Assembly: GCA_965228625.1 (NCBI GenBank)
Contig: OZ245829.1
Span: 3,038,001 to 3,102,000 of the forward strand
Direction: 5' to 3'
Source: UBA2767 sp965228625
Lineage (GTDB): Bacteria; Pseudomonadota; Alphaproteobacteria; Rhizobiales; Methyloligellaceae
Length of the DNA: 64,000 bases
The notes beneath the pieces are model-generated. The model saw only the letters and a list, made by a program, of their open reading frames with translations. It searched no databases and was not told the origin of the DNA. This document shows, in pieces, positions 1 to 9,202 of this stretch (positions are counted from its first letter, which is position 1; the number at the start of each line of letters is the position of its first letter). Both the position numbers and the translations under genes were made by a program.

Positions 1-2
1 CG

Positions 3-374
3 ATCCGCATCATCAGCCGGATCGCCGACGTGCCGCACCGCATTCTCTATCCGGTCGTCCTTGTGCTCTGCGTTTTCGGCGCCTACGCGGTCAACAACAC
101 GATCTTCGACGTGCTGGTGATGTTCATCATGGGCGTGGTCGGCTTCACCATGCTGAAGCTCGAGATCCCGGCGGCGCCATTTCTCATTGCGTTCATTCTC
201 GGGCCCCTGCTTGAGGACAATTTCCGGCAGTCCCTGCTGTTGTCCGAGGGCGATCCGTCGGTCTTCTTCAGAAGCGCGATCTGCTGGGTCTTCTGGGGGC
301 TGACGATGCTTGTTATTGCATTCGTGGCCTATCAGAGGGCAAAAGGGAGAACGCCCGCGCTTGCTCAAGAGTAA
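3..374 (+). CDS. TctA-family tricarboxylate transporter large permease, C-terminal fragment
   Basis: The reading frame is open from the left edge and ends at 374, so only about the last 123 residues are present. The visible part is very hydrophobic, with about three membrane segments. It contains the pattern around VMFIMGVVGFTMLKLEIP followed by AFILGPLLEDNFRQSL, which is typical of the C-terminus of the large TctA permease of tripartite tricarboxylate transporters. These inner-membrane proteins import citrate-like or other carboxylates together with TctB and the binding protein TctC. The TctB and TctC partners would lie to the left, outside the window. The start is not visible. The family is fairly clear; the substrate cannot be told. 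Confidence 0.85.
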   Translation: MRIISRIADVPHRILYPVVLVLCVFGAYAVNNTIFDVLVMFIMGVVGFTMLKLEIPAAPFLIAFILGPLLEDNFRQSLLLSEGDPSVFFRSAICWVFWGLTMLVIAFVAYQRAKGRTPALAQE

Positions 375-388
375 TTCTCGTTTCCCAA

Positions 389-2155
389 ATGACATCTCCA
401 GACCAAGAAGACCCGCTTTTCACCTTCGCCATCGTCACCGACACCCATATCCGGCCTCCCGGCGGCGACGACTCCTCCCCGTTTCCTGTGAACGACCTGG
501 CCAACGGCCGCGCGCGTTACGCCATTGCCGCCATCGCCAGACACGCACCCGAATTCACCGTTCATCTCGGCGACATGGTGCATCCGCTGCCGCACCTGCC
601 GACCTACGGGCCGGCGGCCGAGGAAGCTCTCTCGATTTTCGATCCCTTGCTCGAACAGATGTATTTCGTGCCGGGCAATCATGACATCGGGGACAAGCCG
701 ATGGCCGGCGCGCCCGCCGGCGCGGTCGACGCGGAAAGCGCCGAGCTCTACAAAAAGTACTTCCGTTCGGCGACATACAGCTTCGACCACAATGGCCTGC
801 ACGTGGTGGTGATGAACTCCTCGCTGGTCAATTCCGCGACCGATCTGGAGGAACAACAGCGCAAGTGGCTCGAAGCCGATCTTGCGGCGCACCGCGGCGA
901 GCGGACGTTTCTGTTCACCCACTATCCGCCGTTCATCGACACCGTCGACGAGCCTGTTCATTACGACAATTACGACGAGCCGGGCCGCGCCTGGCTGCTG
1001 GATCTGGTCCAGGCGTGCGGCGTCGAAGCCGTGTTCTCGGGCCATGTCCACCAGTTCTTTTTCAATCGCGTCGGCGAGACGAGGCTCTATTGCCTGCCGC
1101 CGACGAGCTTCACCCGTCAGGACTACTCCGAACTGTACGAGATCGGTCCGGGCGCGGAATTCGGCCGCAACGACATCGGCAAGTTCAGCTTCGCGTTGGT
1201 CGACGTGTTTCCATCCGGCCACCGCGTGCGCGTTATCCCGACCGAAGGACGCACGCTTGGCTCCGGCGATACGCTCGAGTTTCCTGACCCCGTGTCGGCG
1301 GTACCCGAGCCCGAATACATGACGGTTCATTTGCGCCATGCCTGGGCGCGGGCCACGGACATGCCCTATAACGGGCCGATGGAGGAGTTCGCGCGAAAGC
1401 GCGCGCGCGACGACTACGTGCTGCTGCGGCTGTGGCAGATGGGGATTTCGCAGGTCCGCACGCCGTTGCGCGACCTCACCGACGCGGAATACGGCCCACG
1501 TGTGCACGACTATCACGCGGCCGGGATTCGCTTCACGTTCTTCTGTTCCGGCGTCGCGACGGCCCCGGCCTGGGAAGCGTGCAAGGCGAACGTTGCGCTG
1601 ATCGATGCGGTCGAGTTCGTCTCCAACACCAGCGATCTGTCCGACATGGCCGAAGACCTGGCGAGGTTCGATGCCGCAGGCGGTCCGCCCGTGCATCTGG
1701 GGAAGTTCCATTCTTCGGCGCATGAACCGCGGCAGGGCTCGAAATTCGCCCACAGCGTCAGCTTCGGCTTCAAGTGGGAGGACCGCGATGCCGTGAGCGG
1801 TGCGCTGCGCGACGCGGACCGGAACGGCGTGATCAAGGCGGTCGCATTTCAGGTCAACATGGGGGACGATTTGCTCGAACGCCTCCCCGCTATGAACGAA
1901 TGGGCGAAGCAGACCGGTCTCGCCGCCGTCGCCGTCATCCGCCTGGCCGACGTCAATCCGGCGGAGGCGAACTTTGACGACGATGCGATCCTGGCGCGCG
2001 TGCGGGATGCGACTGCGGTCGCCGGCCCGCTCGAACACGTTTCGCTGCAACTCGACACCTACGCCGATATCGACCGCGGCTATCACCCGAGGCACGGGCT
2101 TCTCGACGGGCGGTCGAACTTCCGGCCTGCCGGCCGGTTCCTCGCCTTGCGTTGA
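389..2155 (+). CDS. Calcineurin-like metallophosphoesterase with a novel C-terminal region
   Basis: This is a 588-residue protein without a signal peptide. The first ~270 residues carry the full metallophosphoesterase signature: D18-T-H20, G61-D62, G96-N97-H98-D99, H178 in FTHYPPF, and GH219VH221. These are the ligands for two metal ions. Such enzymes hydrolyse phosphomonoesters or phosphodiesters. From about residue 310 to the end there is a further ~270-residue region that I do not recognise. Its alternating strand/helix pattern, with phrases such as LLRLWQMGISQVRTPL and VAFQVNMGD, could suggest a TIM-barrel-like fold (inference). It starts 15 bases after the TctA stop and runs tail-to-tail with the oxoprolinase gene, the two ends directly adjoining. 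The substrate is unknown. Confidence 0.85.
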   Translation: MTSPDQEDPLFTFAIVTDTHIRPPGGDDSSPFPVNDLANGRARYAIAAIARHAPEFTVHLGDMVHPLPHLPTYGPAAEEALSIFDPLLEQMYFVPGNHDIGDKPMAGAPAGAVDAESAELYKKYFRSATYSFDHNGLHVVVMNSSLVNSATDLEEQQRKWLEADLAAHRGERTFLFTHYPPFIDTVDEPVHYDNYDEPGRAWLLDLVQACGVEAVFSGHVHQFFFNRVGETRLYCLPPTSFTRQDYSELYEIGPGAEFGRNDIGKFSFALVDVFPSGHRVRVIPTEGRTLGSGDTLEFPDPVSAVPEPEYMTVHLRHAWARATDMPYNGPMEEFARKRARDDYVLLRLWQMGISQVRTPLRDLTDAEYGPRVHDYHAAGIRFTFFCSGVATAPAWEACKANVALIDAVEFVSNTSDLSDMAEDLARFDAAGGPPVHLGKFHSSAHEPRQGSKFAHSVSFGFKWEDRDAVSGALRDADRNGVIKAVAFQVNMGDDLLERLPAMNEWAKQTGLAAVAVIRLADVNPAEANFDDDAILARVRDATAVAGPLEHVSLQLDTYADIDRGYHPRHGLLDGRSNFRPAGRFLALR

Positions 2156-5100
2156 TCAGGTTTGGGCGGGTGCGCCGATGCCGCCGCCGCCCGGCAGCTC
2201 CAGCACCAGCCGTTCGCCGCCCGGCACGATCTGCTTGCCCTTGCCCTTGAGCTTTTGTCCTCCGGCGAGCGATACCGCACCCGGCGCCCCGTTCTCTCCG
2301 CCGCCGCGCCCGCGGGCCGGATGGTCGATCCGGTCGAACAGGGCGTAGACGGCAAAGGGCGCGCCGGTCGCGCTCTCGATCTCGATGACCTGGCCGTCGC
2401 CGCCGCGATGGCGCCCGGCACCACCGGAGCCGATCCGGTACTCCTTGCGCGTGAAAATCAGCGGCGCGACGGACTCGGTGATCTCCACCGGCGTGTTGCG
2501 CACGCCGGACGGATAGGCGGTCGCGGACAGCCCGTCTCTTGTCGGGCGCGCGCCGGTTCCCCCGGCATGAAAGATCGTGACCGAGAAGGGCGGCGCGTTG
2601 CCGTATTCGTAGTTTTCGACCAGCCCGTGCCCGCCTGTGAGCATGGGGTTCCACAGGCTCGAGCTGCCTTCGGCAGGCACCTGGCCCGGCAAGGCCTTGT
2701 CGAGACAGCCGAGCATCACATCGGGAAGCATCTGTCCGATCACATGGCGGACGGCGACGGCGCACGGTCGCGGCGCATTGACGATCGAGCCTTCCGGCGC
2801 GTTCACGCGGATCGGCGCGAGGGAACCGGTATTGTTGGGCACGCGCGCGCCAACGATGCAGCGGATCCCGAACGAGGCATAGGCAACCGTGTACGTGTAA
2901 GGCACGTTGATGCCGTAGGCGGAGGCGCGCGATGTCCCGCTGAAATCGACGTCGATGCCGTCATGGCCGACCGTTACTTTGGCGCGCAGTTCGACCGGCT
3001 TGTCGTAGCCGTCGACGGTCATCTCGTTCTCGTATGTGCCGGGCGGAAGCCGCCGGATTTCCGCCAGCATGGCCTCGCGCGAAGCCTCGATGATGTGATC
3101 GCTGACCTCGTCGAGGCCGTCAATGTCGAACTCCCGCATGGTCTCGAGCAGCCGCCGTCCACCCACCTCGTTGCACGCGGCGAGCGAATAGAGGTCGCCG
3201 ACGACCTGGAGTGGCTCGCGGACATTGGCGCGGACGATCTCGAACACGTCTTCGTTTGCTTCCCCTGCCCTGAACAGCGGCAGGATCGGGATGCAGATGC
3301 CTTCCTCGAACACCTGTCCGGCATCGGGCGAAAACCCGCGCCCGCCGATGTCGACCACATGGACCGTGGAGGCGAACAGCGCGATCGGCCTGCCGTCGAG
3401 AAACACCGGTGACACCACGGTGAAATCGAAAAGATGACCGGTTCCGAGCCACGGATCGTTGGTGACGTAAACGTCGCCCTCGGCCATGGTCTCGACCGGG
3501 TACTTCTCAAGAAAGAACGTGACCGACGCCGCCATGGCGTTGACGTGGCCGGGCGTGCCGGTGACCGCCTGGGCGAGCATTCGCCCTTTCAGGTCGAACA
3601 CGCCGGCGGACAGATCTCCCGCCTCGCGCACGGTCGTCGACAGCGCGGTCCGGATCAGAACCTGCGCCTGTTCCTCGACGACCGCCAGCAGCCGGTTCCA
3701 GATCAGTTGCATCCTCAGTTCGCTCGCGGCGGCGGGCCGGACCTTTGCGCCATGGGAGTCTTCGCGTACCAGGACGAGATCGTTGCGGGCGTTCACGGTC
3801 GCGCCGAAACCGTCCGGAACGAGGGACGATGTCTGCGGTTCGGCGATGATGGCGGGTCCGGGTAAACGGGTCGCCGGGCCGAGGCCTGCGCGATCGAAAA
3901 CCGGAACGGTATCCGCCGCGCTCGCATTCGGCAGATAGACCGGCCGCTCGGCGTGCGATTCGGGCGCGGCGGCGTCTCCGGACGTATGGCCAAGCGCGGA
4001 AACCGGTGCTTTCTGCTCGCTCAGGGACAGTGTCCAGGTCAGGATTTCGATGTCCAGGCCCGGAACCGTGCGCCCGAAATAGGCGGTGTATTCCTGCTCA
4101 AAGGTGGCGCGCAGTGTCTCATCGTCTTGCCCCGTGAGCGGACGGACAGGCAATTCGAGCTTGATCTCGTGACCCTGGCCCACGTAACGGGCAAACGCGA
4201 ACCGATGCTCATCAAGGCGCGCCCCGGCGACCGCCGACGTCACGACGCCGAGCGCTTCCGCGTTCATGGCGTCGAATGTCGCGTTGAGCCCGTCATGGTC
4301 GAACTGCGACAGGCGCATATAGCGACTGCGGACCACCTCGTAAGACACGGGCGCAAGCAGGAAACCGACCGCCGATCCCACGCTTGCGTCGGCGGGAACG
4401 ACGATGCGGTCGATCCCGAGCTTGTCGGCAATGGCCGTCGCATGCAGCGGGGCCGCGCCGCCGAACGCGATCATGGTGCGCCCGCCGAGTTCCTTGCCGC
4501 GCTCCGCGGCATGGACCTTGGCCGCGTTCGCCATGTTCTCGTTGACGATCTCGATAACGCCCGCGGCGGAGCTGACGGCATCCTTCCCGAGCGGTTCACC
4601 CACATGCGCGTCGAGTGCGCGGGCCGCGGCGCCCGGGTCGAGCTGCATCTGGCCGGACGCGAAACTCTCCGCATCGATGCGGCCGAGGGCGAGGTTGGCG
4701 TCGGTGACGGTCGGGCGATCACCGCCCCTGCCGTAACATGCGGGGCCCGGCTCCGCGCCCGCACTCTCCGGGCCGACGGTGATCCTTTTCAGCACGTCGA
4801 CGGCAGCGATCGATCCGCCGCCGGCGCCGATCTCCACCATCTCGACAACCGGAATCTTCACCGGCATGCCGCTGCCTTTCATGAAGCGGTGCGCACGGTC
4901 GACCTCGAAGACGCGGGAGAGCAGCGGTTCGCCGTCATCGATCAGGCATATCTTCGCCGTCGTGCCGCCCATGTCGAACGAGATCACCCGGTCCTCCCCG
5001 AGCAGCCGCGACAGGTGCGAAGCGAGAATGGCGCCGCCTGCGGGGCCCGATTCCATCAGCCTCACCGGGAACGCCGCCGCCGTCTCGATGGTGACCAGCC

Positions 5101-5836
5101 CGCCCGCGGACGTCATCAGCAGACAGGGGGCGTCAAAACCCTCGGCCTCGAGGCGGGATTGCAGGTCGGTCAGGTAGGTCGAAACGATGGGTTGCACGTA
5201 TGCATTTGCACAGGTGGTCGTCTGACGCTCATATTCGCGGATTTCCGGGCAGACTTCGCTCGCCAGCGTGACCGGAAGGTCGGGCCGGGCCGCGCGCAGG
5301 ATTTCGGCGATGCGGATCTCGTGGGCCGGATTGGCGTAGGCGTGGAGCAAGCCGATGGCCACGCTTTCAACGCCGTCCGCGTCGAGCCTTGGGATGAGCG
5401 CCTCGACGCTTGCCTCATCGAGCCGCGTCAGCACGTTACCTTGCCAGTTCATCCGCTCCGTGACCGGCCAGCGCAGGTCGCGCGGCACCAGCGGCGGAAG
5501 CCGGTCGGCGTTGATGTCGTACTGGTCGAAGCGGTTCTCATAGGCGATTTCGAGCGAGTCGCGGTGACCTTCGGTGACGATGAGTGCCGTTTTGGCACCG
5601 GAGCGCTCGATCAGGGCGTTGGTCGCAAGCGTCGTGCCGTGGATGATCATATCGATATCGCCGGGCGCGGTCGCGGTCTCGGCGAGGACGAGCCGAACGC
5701 CTTCCATGAACCCTTGAGCGGGTGCGGAGCTGGTGGTCAGCACCTTCGCCGTGGCGTGCGTGCCTTCGCCTTCCAGAACCACGTCGGTGAAGGTCCCGCC
5801 GATATCGACGGCAAGTCTCGTGCGTGCGGTTGTCAT
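2156..5836 (-). CDS. Fused hydantoinase/5-oxoprolinase (HyuA-HyuB)
   Basis: This is a 1226-residue fusion of the two subunits. Residues 1 to ~690 are HyuA: an actin-like ATPase start LAVDIGGTFTDVV, the segment HGTTLATNALIERSGAKT, GPAGGA, and a second phosphate loop SFDMGGTTAK. From about residue 705 the HyuB half begins (MQLIWNRLLAVVEEQA), with TNDPWLGTGHLFD, GGRGFSPDAGQVFEEG and a glycine-rich tail. Known fused members hydrolyse 5-oxoproline with ATP; separate HyuA/HyuB act on hydantoins. Specificity cannot be read from sequence. It lies downstream of, and in the same direction as, a Liv-type binding protein. A DUF1445 protein is coded nearby, which supports a role in cyclic-amide (oxoproline or hydantoin) breakdown. 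Confidence 0.9.
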   Translation of the reverse strand: MTTARTRLAVDIGGTFTDVVLEGEGTHATAKVLTTSSAPAQGFMEGVRLVLAETATAPGDIDMIIHGTTLATNALIERSGAKTALIVTEGHRDSLEIAYENRFDQYDINADRLPPLVPRDLRWPVTERMNWQGNVLTRLDEASVEALIPRLDADGVESVAIGLLHAYANPAHEIRIAEILRAARPDLPVTLASEVCPEIREYERQTTTCANAYVQPIVSTYLTDLQSRLEAEGFDAPCLLMTSAGGLVTIETAAAFPVRLMESGPAGGAILASHLSRLLGEDRVISFDMGGTTAKICLIDDGEPLLSRVFEVDRAHRFMKGSGMPVKIPVVEMVEIGAGGGSIAAVDVLKRITVGPESAGAEPGPACYGRGGDRPTVTDANLALGRIDAESFASGQMQLDPGAAARALDAHVGEPLGKDAVSSAAGVIEIVNENMANAAKVHAAERGKELGGRTMIAFGGAAPLHATAIADKLGIDRIVVPADASVGSAVGFLLAPVSYEVVRSRYMRLSQFDHDGLNATFDAMNAEALGVVTSAVAGARLDEHRFAFARYVGQGHEIKLELPVRPLTGQDDETLRATFEQEYTAYFGRTVPGLDIEILTWTLSLSEQKAPVSALGHTSGDAAAPESHAERPVYLPNASAADTVPVFDRAGLGPATRLPGPAIIAEPQTSSLVPDGFGATVNARNDLVLVREDSHGAKVRPAAASELRMQLIWNRLLAVVEEQAQVLIRTALSTTVREAGDLSAGVFDLKGRMLAQAVTGTPGHVNAMAASVTFFLEKYPVETMAEGDVYVTNDPWLGTGHLFDFTVVSPVFLDGRPIALFASTVHVVDIGGRGFSPDAGQVFEEGICIPILPLFRAGEANEDVFEIVRANVREPLQVVGDLYSLAACNEVGGRRLLETMREFDIDGLDEVSDHIIEASREAMLAEIRRLPPGTYENEMTVDGYDKPVELRAKVTVGHDGIDVDFSGTSRASAYGINVPYTYTVAYASFGIRCIVGARVPNNTGSLAPIRVNAPEGSIVNAPRPCAVAVRHVIGQMLPDVMLGCLDKALPGQVPAEGSSSLWNPMLTGGHGLVENYEYGNAPPFSVTIFHAGGTGARPTRDGLSATAYPSGVRNTPVEITESVAPLIFTRKEYRIGSGGAGRHRGGDGQVIEIESATGAPFAVYALFDRIDHPARGRGGGENGAPGAVSLAGGQKLKGKGKQIVPGGERLVLELPGGGGIGAPAQT

Positions 5837-5884
5837 CTTGTTTCCGCCCGTTTCCTGCAGGCTTCACACTTAGTGCGGCGTGGG

Positions 5885-5918
5885 GAAAAAAGAAACGCCG
5901 GACCGCATGGGCTGCGGC
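5885..5918 (-). terminator. Probable rho-independent terminator after the Liv binding-protein gene
   Basis: Read on the minus strand, a CCGCA/TGCGG hairpin (5903-5907 pairing with 5913-5917, 5-base loop) is followed by a T-rich tract (TTTCTTTTTT, opposite the A run at 5886-5895). It lies about 30 bases past the stop of the binding-protein gene and before the oxoprolinase gene. It probably ends or attenuates that transcript. Confidence 0.55.
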
Positions 5919-5948
5919 CCGACGTCGATCTTGTGTTGGATACCGTTG

Positions 5949-7217
5949 CTACATCTTGGCTTTTTCGGCCCAAGTCGGCATCGGATACACCACATCGCAG
6001 GCGGCGAACTCAAACGGATAGACCGTGCAGTATTTGCCACCCTGCGCCTGCATCAGAATTCCGCGCGTGAGTTCGTTCTGGCCGTTTGGCGCGAACTTGA
6101 TGCCCTTGTAGGGCACGATAAGCTGGCTGCCCGGGATATTGGTTTCGGTCAGCGCTTTGCGAATTGCCTCCGGATCGGTCGATCCGGCGCGATTTATGGC
6201 ATCTGCCAACGCAATGAATCCGGTGAAGGCGCGCGCCGGAACGTCCGAGAGATCACGCCCGCCGGAGTGCTTCTTGAACAGCTCGTTGACCTTGCCGATC
6301 AGCGGAATGCGCTTGGCGAGGTCGGTGTTGAACGGCGAGCGGGTGATGACGCCGTCGGCGTCCTTGCCCATGGTCTTGAGGAAGCTCGGATCGGTATAGC
6401 CGGCGTTCTGGGCAACCAGCAGCGCCGGATTGTAGTCGAGTTCCTTGGCGGTCCGCAGGAACAGCACCGCGTCGGAGGTGTAGGACGACGGCAACAGCAT
6501 GTCGGCATTGGACGCCTTCAGACGCTGCACTTCGGACGTCAGGGACGTGGTCTTCGCCTTGTAGGCGATGTCCTCGACGACCTCGTAGCCTTTATCCTTG
6601 GCCAATTCTTCCTGGACGCTGCCACTGTCGGTTCCCCACAGCGAATCCTCATGGAGGATGGCGACGCTTTCGAGCTTCTTGCCGTGCTTCTTCTGGAAGT
6701 CCCCGGCAAACTCGAACATGAGCCGGGTGAATTCACCGTCATGAGGGGTCACGCGGAAGAACCACTTGAATCCCCGTTCGGTGAGCTTCGGCGACGTTGA
6801 CTCGCCGTTCACCCAGGGAATGCCCGAGCGCTCGGCAACCTGGCTGCCGGTGGCGGTTACCGATGAGTAGTAGGCGCCGTACATCGCATGCACCTTGTCC
6901 TGGTTGATCATGCGTTCGGTCTCGCCCTGGCCCACGTCCGGCTTGCCCTGATGGTCGCCGACGATGACCTTGAGTTTCGCGCCGCCGAGCCCGGTGAGCC
7001 CTTCGCCCTTGGCAAGCGGCATGTCGAGGTCATGCTTGTTGTTGATGATCTCCAGAGCCGTATTGACCGCTGCGACAGCATCCTTGCCAACCTGCGCGAC
7101 CGGCCCGCTCAGCGGATAAATCACCCCTACGACGACGTCCTTGGTCTGGGCGCTCGCCATGGTCGCGCCTGCGACCAGAGCGGCCGCAGCCAGGCCAATG
7201 ATGCGCTTGTACATCAC
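5949..7217 (-). CDS. Branched-chain-amino-acid-type ABC transporter substrate-binding protein
   Basis: This 422-residue periplasmic protein has a clear signal peptide (about residues 1-23, cleavage after ASA). The mature part begins KDVVVGVIYPLSGPVAQVGK, the usual opening of type I periplasmic binding proteins of the LivJ/LivK family. Later blocks such as AMYGAYYSSVTATGSQVAE and FRVTPHDGEF fit the same fold. It is transcribed divergently from livHMGF-like genes 86 bases away and almost certainly delivers the ligand to them. The ligand could be an amino acid, amide or related compound. The neighbouring oxoprolinase/hydantoinase hints at a cyclic amide, but that is inference. Confidence 0.9.
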   Translation of the reverse strand: MMYKRIIGLAAAALVAGATMASAQTKDVVVGVIYPLSGPVAQVGKDAVAAVNTALEIINNKHDLDMPLAKGEGLTGLGGAKLKVIVGDHQGKPDVGQGETERMINQDKVHAMYGAYYSSVTATGSQVAERSGIPWVNGESTSPKLTERGFKWFFRVTPHDGEFTRLMFEFAGDFQKKHGKKLESVAILHEDSLWGTDSGSVQEELAKDKGYEVVEDIAYKAKTTSLTSEVQRLKASNADMLLPSSYTSDAVLFLRTAKELDYNPALLVAQNAGYTDPSFLKTMGKDADGVITRSPFNTDLAKRIPLIGKVNELFKKHSGGRDLSDVPARAFTGFIALADAINRAGSTDPEAIRKALTETNIPGSQLIVPYKGIKFAPNGQNELTRGILMQAQGGKYCTVYPFEFAACDVVYPMPTWAEKAKM

Positions 7218-7302
7218 TCTTACTCCCTTCTGAATTTAACCGTCGCGCATGATCCGGCAGTTCACTATGGTAAGTCAAATCATAAGCCTTGGGCGGGTGG
7301 GC

Positions 7303-8169
7303 ATGTCTTCCGATGTCATCATTCAGGCCATTGTCAGCGGCCTTCTCATGGGTCTTGTCTACGCGCTGGTTGCGGTCGGCCTGAGCCTGATCTTCGGCCT
7401 CATGGAGATCGTCAACTTCGCGCATGGCGAGTTCCTGATGCTGTCCATGTTCTTCAGTTTCTGGCTGTGGGCGCTGGTCGGCCTCGATCCGCTGGTGTCG
7501 CTTCCGCTCGTGGTGCTGGCGCTGGCAGTGCTCGGATTCGCCACCCATTACGGCATCATACGCCACGTGCTCAACGCCCCTATGCTGGCTCAGATCTGCG
7601 CCACCTTCGGCCTGGCCATCGCCATCCGGTCCGGCGCGCAGTTTCTGTGGACGCCCGATTTCCGCTCCGTTCAGGACCCGCTGGTGGCCGGACGTATCGA
7701 GATCGCCGGCATCTTCATCGGCCAGCCGCAGCTCGCCGCAGGCGTCGTCTGCTTCGCCGCCTTCATCGCGCTGTGGCTGTTCGTGACCCGGACGGAAACC
7801 GGTCTCGCCCTGCAGGCGACGGCGCAGGACCGTCAGGCGGCGGCGGTCATGGGTATTCCGACCGACCGCATGTTCGCGCTCGGGTGGGCCATCGGTCTGG
7901 GCTGCGTCGGCGTCGCCGGCGCCATGCTGTCGTCGTTCTATTTCGTGTTTCCCGATGTCGGCATCAACTTTGCCCTGCTGGCCTTCGTGGCCGTGGCGCT
8001 TGGCGGGTTCGGGAGCATTCTCGGCAGTCTCGTTGCGGGCGTGTCGATCGGTCTGGTGGAGTCGCTCGGCGGGGTGCTCATCAGTCCGTCCTACAAGCTG
8101 CTGATCGTCTTTGCGCTTTATTTCGCCGTCGTATTGTTCAGGCCGATGGGCCTGTTCGGGAGGTACTAG
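7303..8169 (+). CDS. Liv-type ABC transporter permease (LivH-like)
   Basis: A 288-residue inner-membrane permease with about eight hydrophobic segments. The N-terminus IIQAIVSGLLMGLVYALVAV and the block GLMEIVNFAHGEF are hallmarks of LivH. The coupling-helix region is near GLALQATAQDRQAAAVMGI. I chose the ATG at 7303, preceded by a G-rich Shine-Dalgarno, over the in-frame ATG at 7249 because family members begin close to this point. It is the first gene of a livH-livM-livG-livF operon, and the next gene starts 5 bases after its stop. Confidence 0.92.
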   Translation: MSSDVIIQAIVSGLLMGLVYALVAVGLSLIFGLMEIVNFAHGEFLMLSMFFSFWLWALVGLDPLVSLPLVVLALAVLGFATHYGIIRHVLNAPMLAQICATFGLAIAIRSGAQFLWTPDFRSVQDPLVAGRIEIAGIFIGQPQLAAGVVCFAAFIALWLFVTRTETGLALQATAQDRQAAAVMGIPTDRMFALGWAIGLGCVGVAGAMLSSFYFVFPDVGINFALLAFVAVALGGFGSILGSLVAGVSIGLVESLGGVLISPSYKLLIVFALYFAVVLFRPMGLFGRY

Positions 8170-8173
8170 CGCC

Positions 8174-9202
8174 ATGCCGAAGAAGTCCAATCCGGCGCTC
8201 GATGCGGCCCTTGCGGAACCTGTCTGGCCCGCGCCACCGCCCGCCTTCACCTGGTTCGGGTTTGCCGTATTCGCGGCGCTCGCGGTCTATCCGTTCATCT
8301 TCACGGGCACGTTCTCCCACCATCTGATGATCATGGTGTTCCTGCACGCCATCATGGCCCAGTCGTGGAACGTGGTTGCCGGGATGTCCGGGCAGATCAG
8401 CCTGGGCCATGCCGTGTTCTTCGGGCTCGGCGCCTACGCCAGCGCAATTCTCTACGTCAAGTGGGGGATCACGCCGTGGATCGGCCTTCTCGCGGGCATG
8501 GCGATCTCCGCGCTGGTAGCGGCGGCAATCGGCATTCCGACGTTGCGCCTGCGCGGCCACTACTTTGCCATCGCCACGCTGCTGATCGGCATCAGTTTCC
8601 AGATTGTCTTCCAGCGCTGGGACTGGGTCGGTGCGGCGTCCGGCATCTTCATGCCCATCGTGCGCGAAGATCCCTGGCTCGTCCTCCAGTTCCACGGCAG
8701 CAAGCTGCCCTACTACTATCTTAGCTTCGGCCTGTGCACGCTGTGCTTTGCGGTCGTCTGGTACCTGCAACGCCTGCGGCTCGGCATGCGGCTGCTCGCC
8801 GTACGCGACGAGCCCGAGGCAGCCGCGAGCCTGGGCATCGACGTCGCGTGGCACAAGGTGATCGCCTTCATGATCTCCGGCGCCATGATGTCGACCGCCG
8901 GCACGTTCTTCGCCCAGTACGTCCTGGTGATCGATCCCGACAGGGTGTTCAATTTCGAGATCTCCGTGCTTGCCCTGCTGATGGTGGTGCTCGGCGGTAT
9001 CGGCACATTGTGGGGCCCGGCGCTCGGTGCGGCGATCCTGGTGCCGTTGTCGGAGTTCAGCCGAACCTGGTTCGGCGGCACCGGGGGCACGGTCGATCTC
9101 ATCATCTACGGCATTCTCATCCTGCTCATCTGCGTTTACCGGCCGCGCGGGCTGCTCAGCCTCGTGACCGAGCGCCTGCGCCGGAGGGCTCACGTGACAT
9201 GA
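8174..9202 (+). CDS. Liv-type ABC transporter permease (LivM-like)
   Basis: A 342-residue second permease of the same importer. The segment SWNVVAGMSGQISLGHAVFFGLGAYASA is the LivM family mark. It is followed by IGIPTLRLRGHYFAIATL and a coupling region near RDEPEAAASLGIDV. An upstream extension of the frame overlaps livH and is unlikely. The ATG at 8174 sits 5 bases after the livH stop. The stop overlaps the livG start in ATGA, so translation is probably coupled. Confidence 0.92.
   Translation: MPKKSNPALDAALAEPVWPAPPPAFTWFGFAVFAALAVYPFIFTGTFSHHLMIMVFLHAIMAQSWNVVAGMSGQISLGHAVFFGLGAYASAILYVKWGITPWIGLLAGMAISALVAAAIGIPTLRLRGHYFAIATLLIGISFQIVFQRWDWVGAASGIFMPIVREDPWLVLQFHGSKLPYYYLSFGLCTLCFAVVWYLQRLRLGMRLLAVRDEPEAAASLGIDVAWHKVIAFMISGAMMSTAGTFFAQYVLVIDPDRVFNFEISVLALLMVVLGGIGTLWGPALGAAILVPLSEFSRTWFGGTGGTVDLIIYGILILLICVYRPRGLLSLVTERLRRRAHVT

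Noticed and set aside
3953..6070. Long plus-strand open frame (705 codons) across the oxoprolinase gene, and others like it (365-2095, 8138-9256, 24781-26148, 36498-38678, 43534-45531).
   Set aside because: They are arginine-, histidine- and aspartate-rich, lack any domain and lie antisense to clearly recognised genes. Long antisense frames are expected in GC-rich DNA with strong codon-position bias.
5949..7217. Assigning the Liv binding protein to leucine specifically.
   Set aside because: Type I binding proteins of this family take many ligands; nothing in the sequence fixes it and the neighbours suggest cyclic amides.
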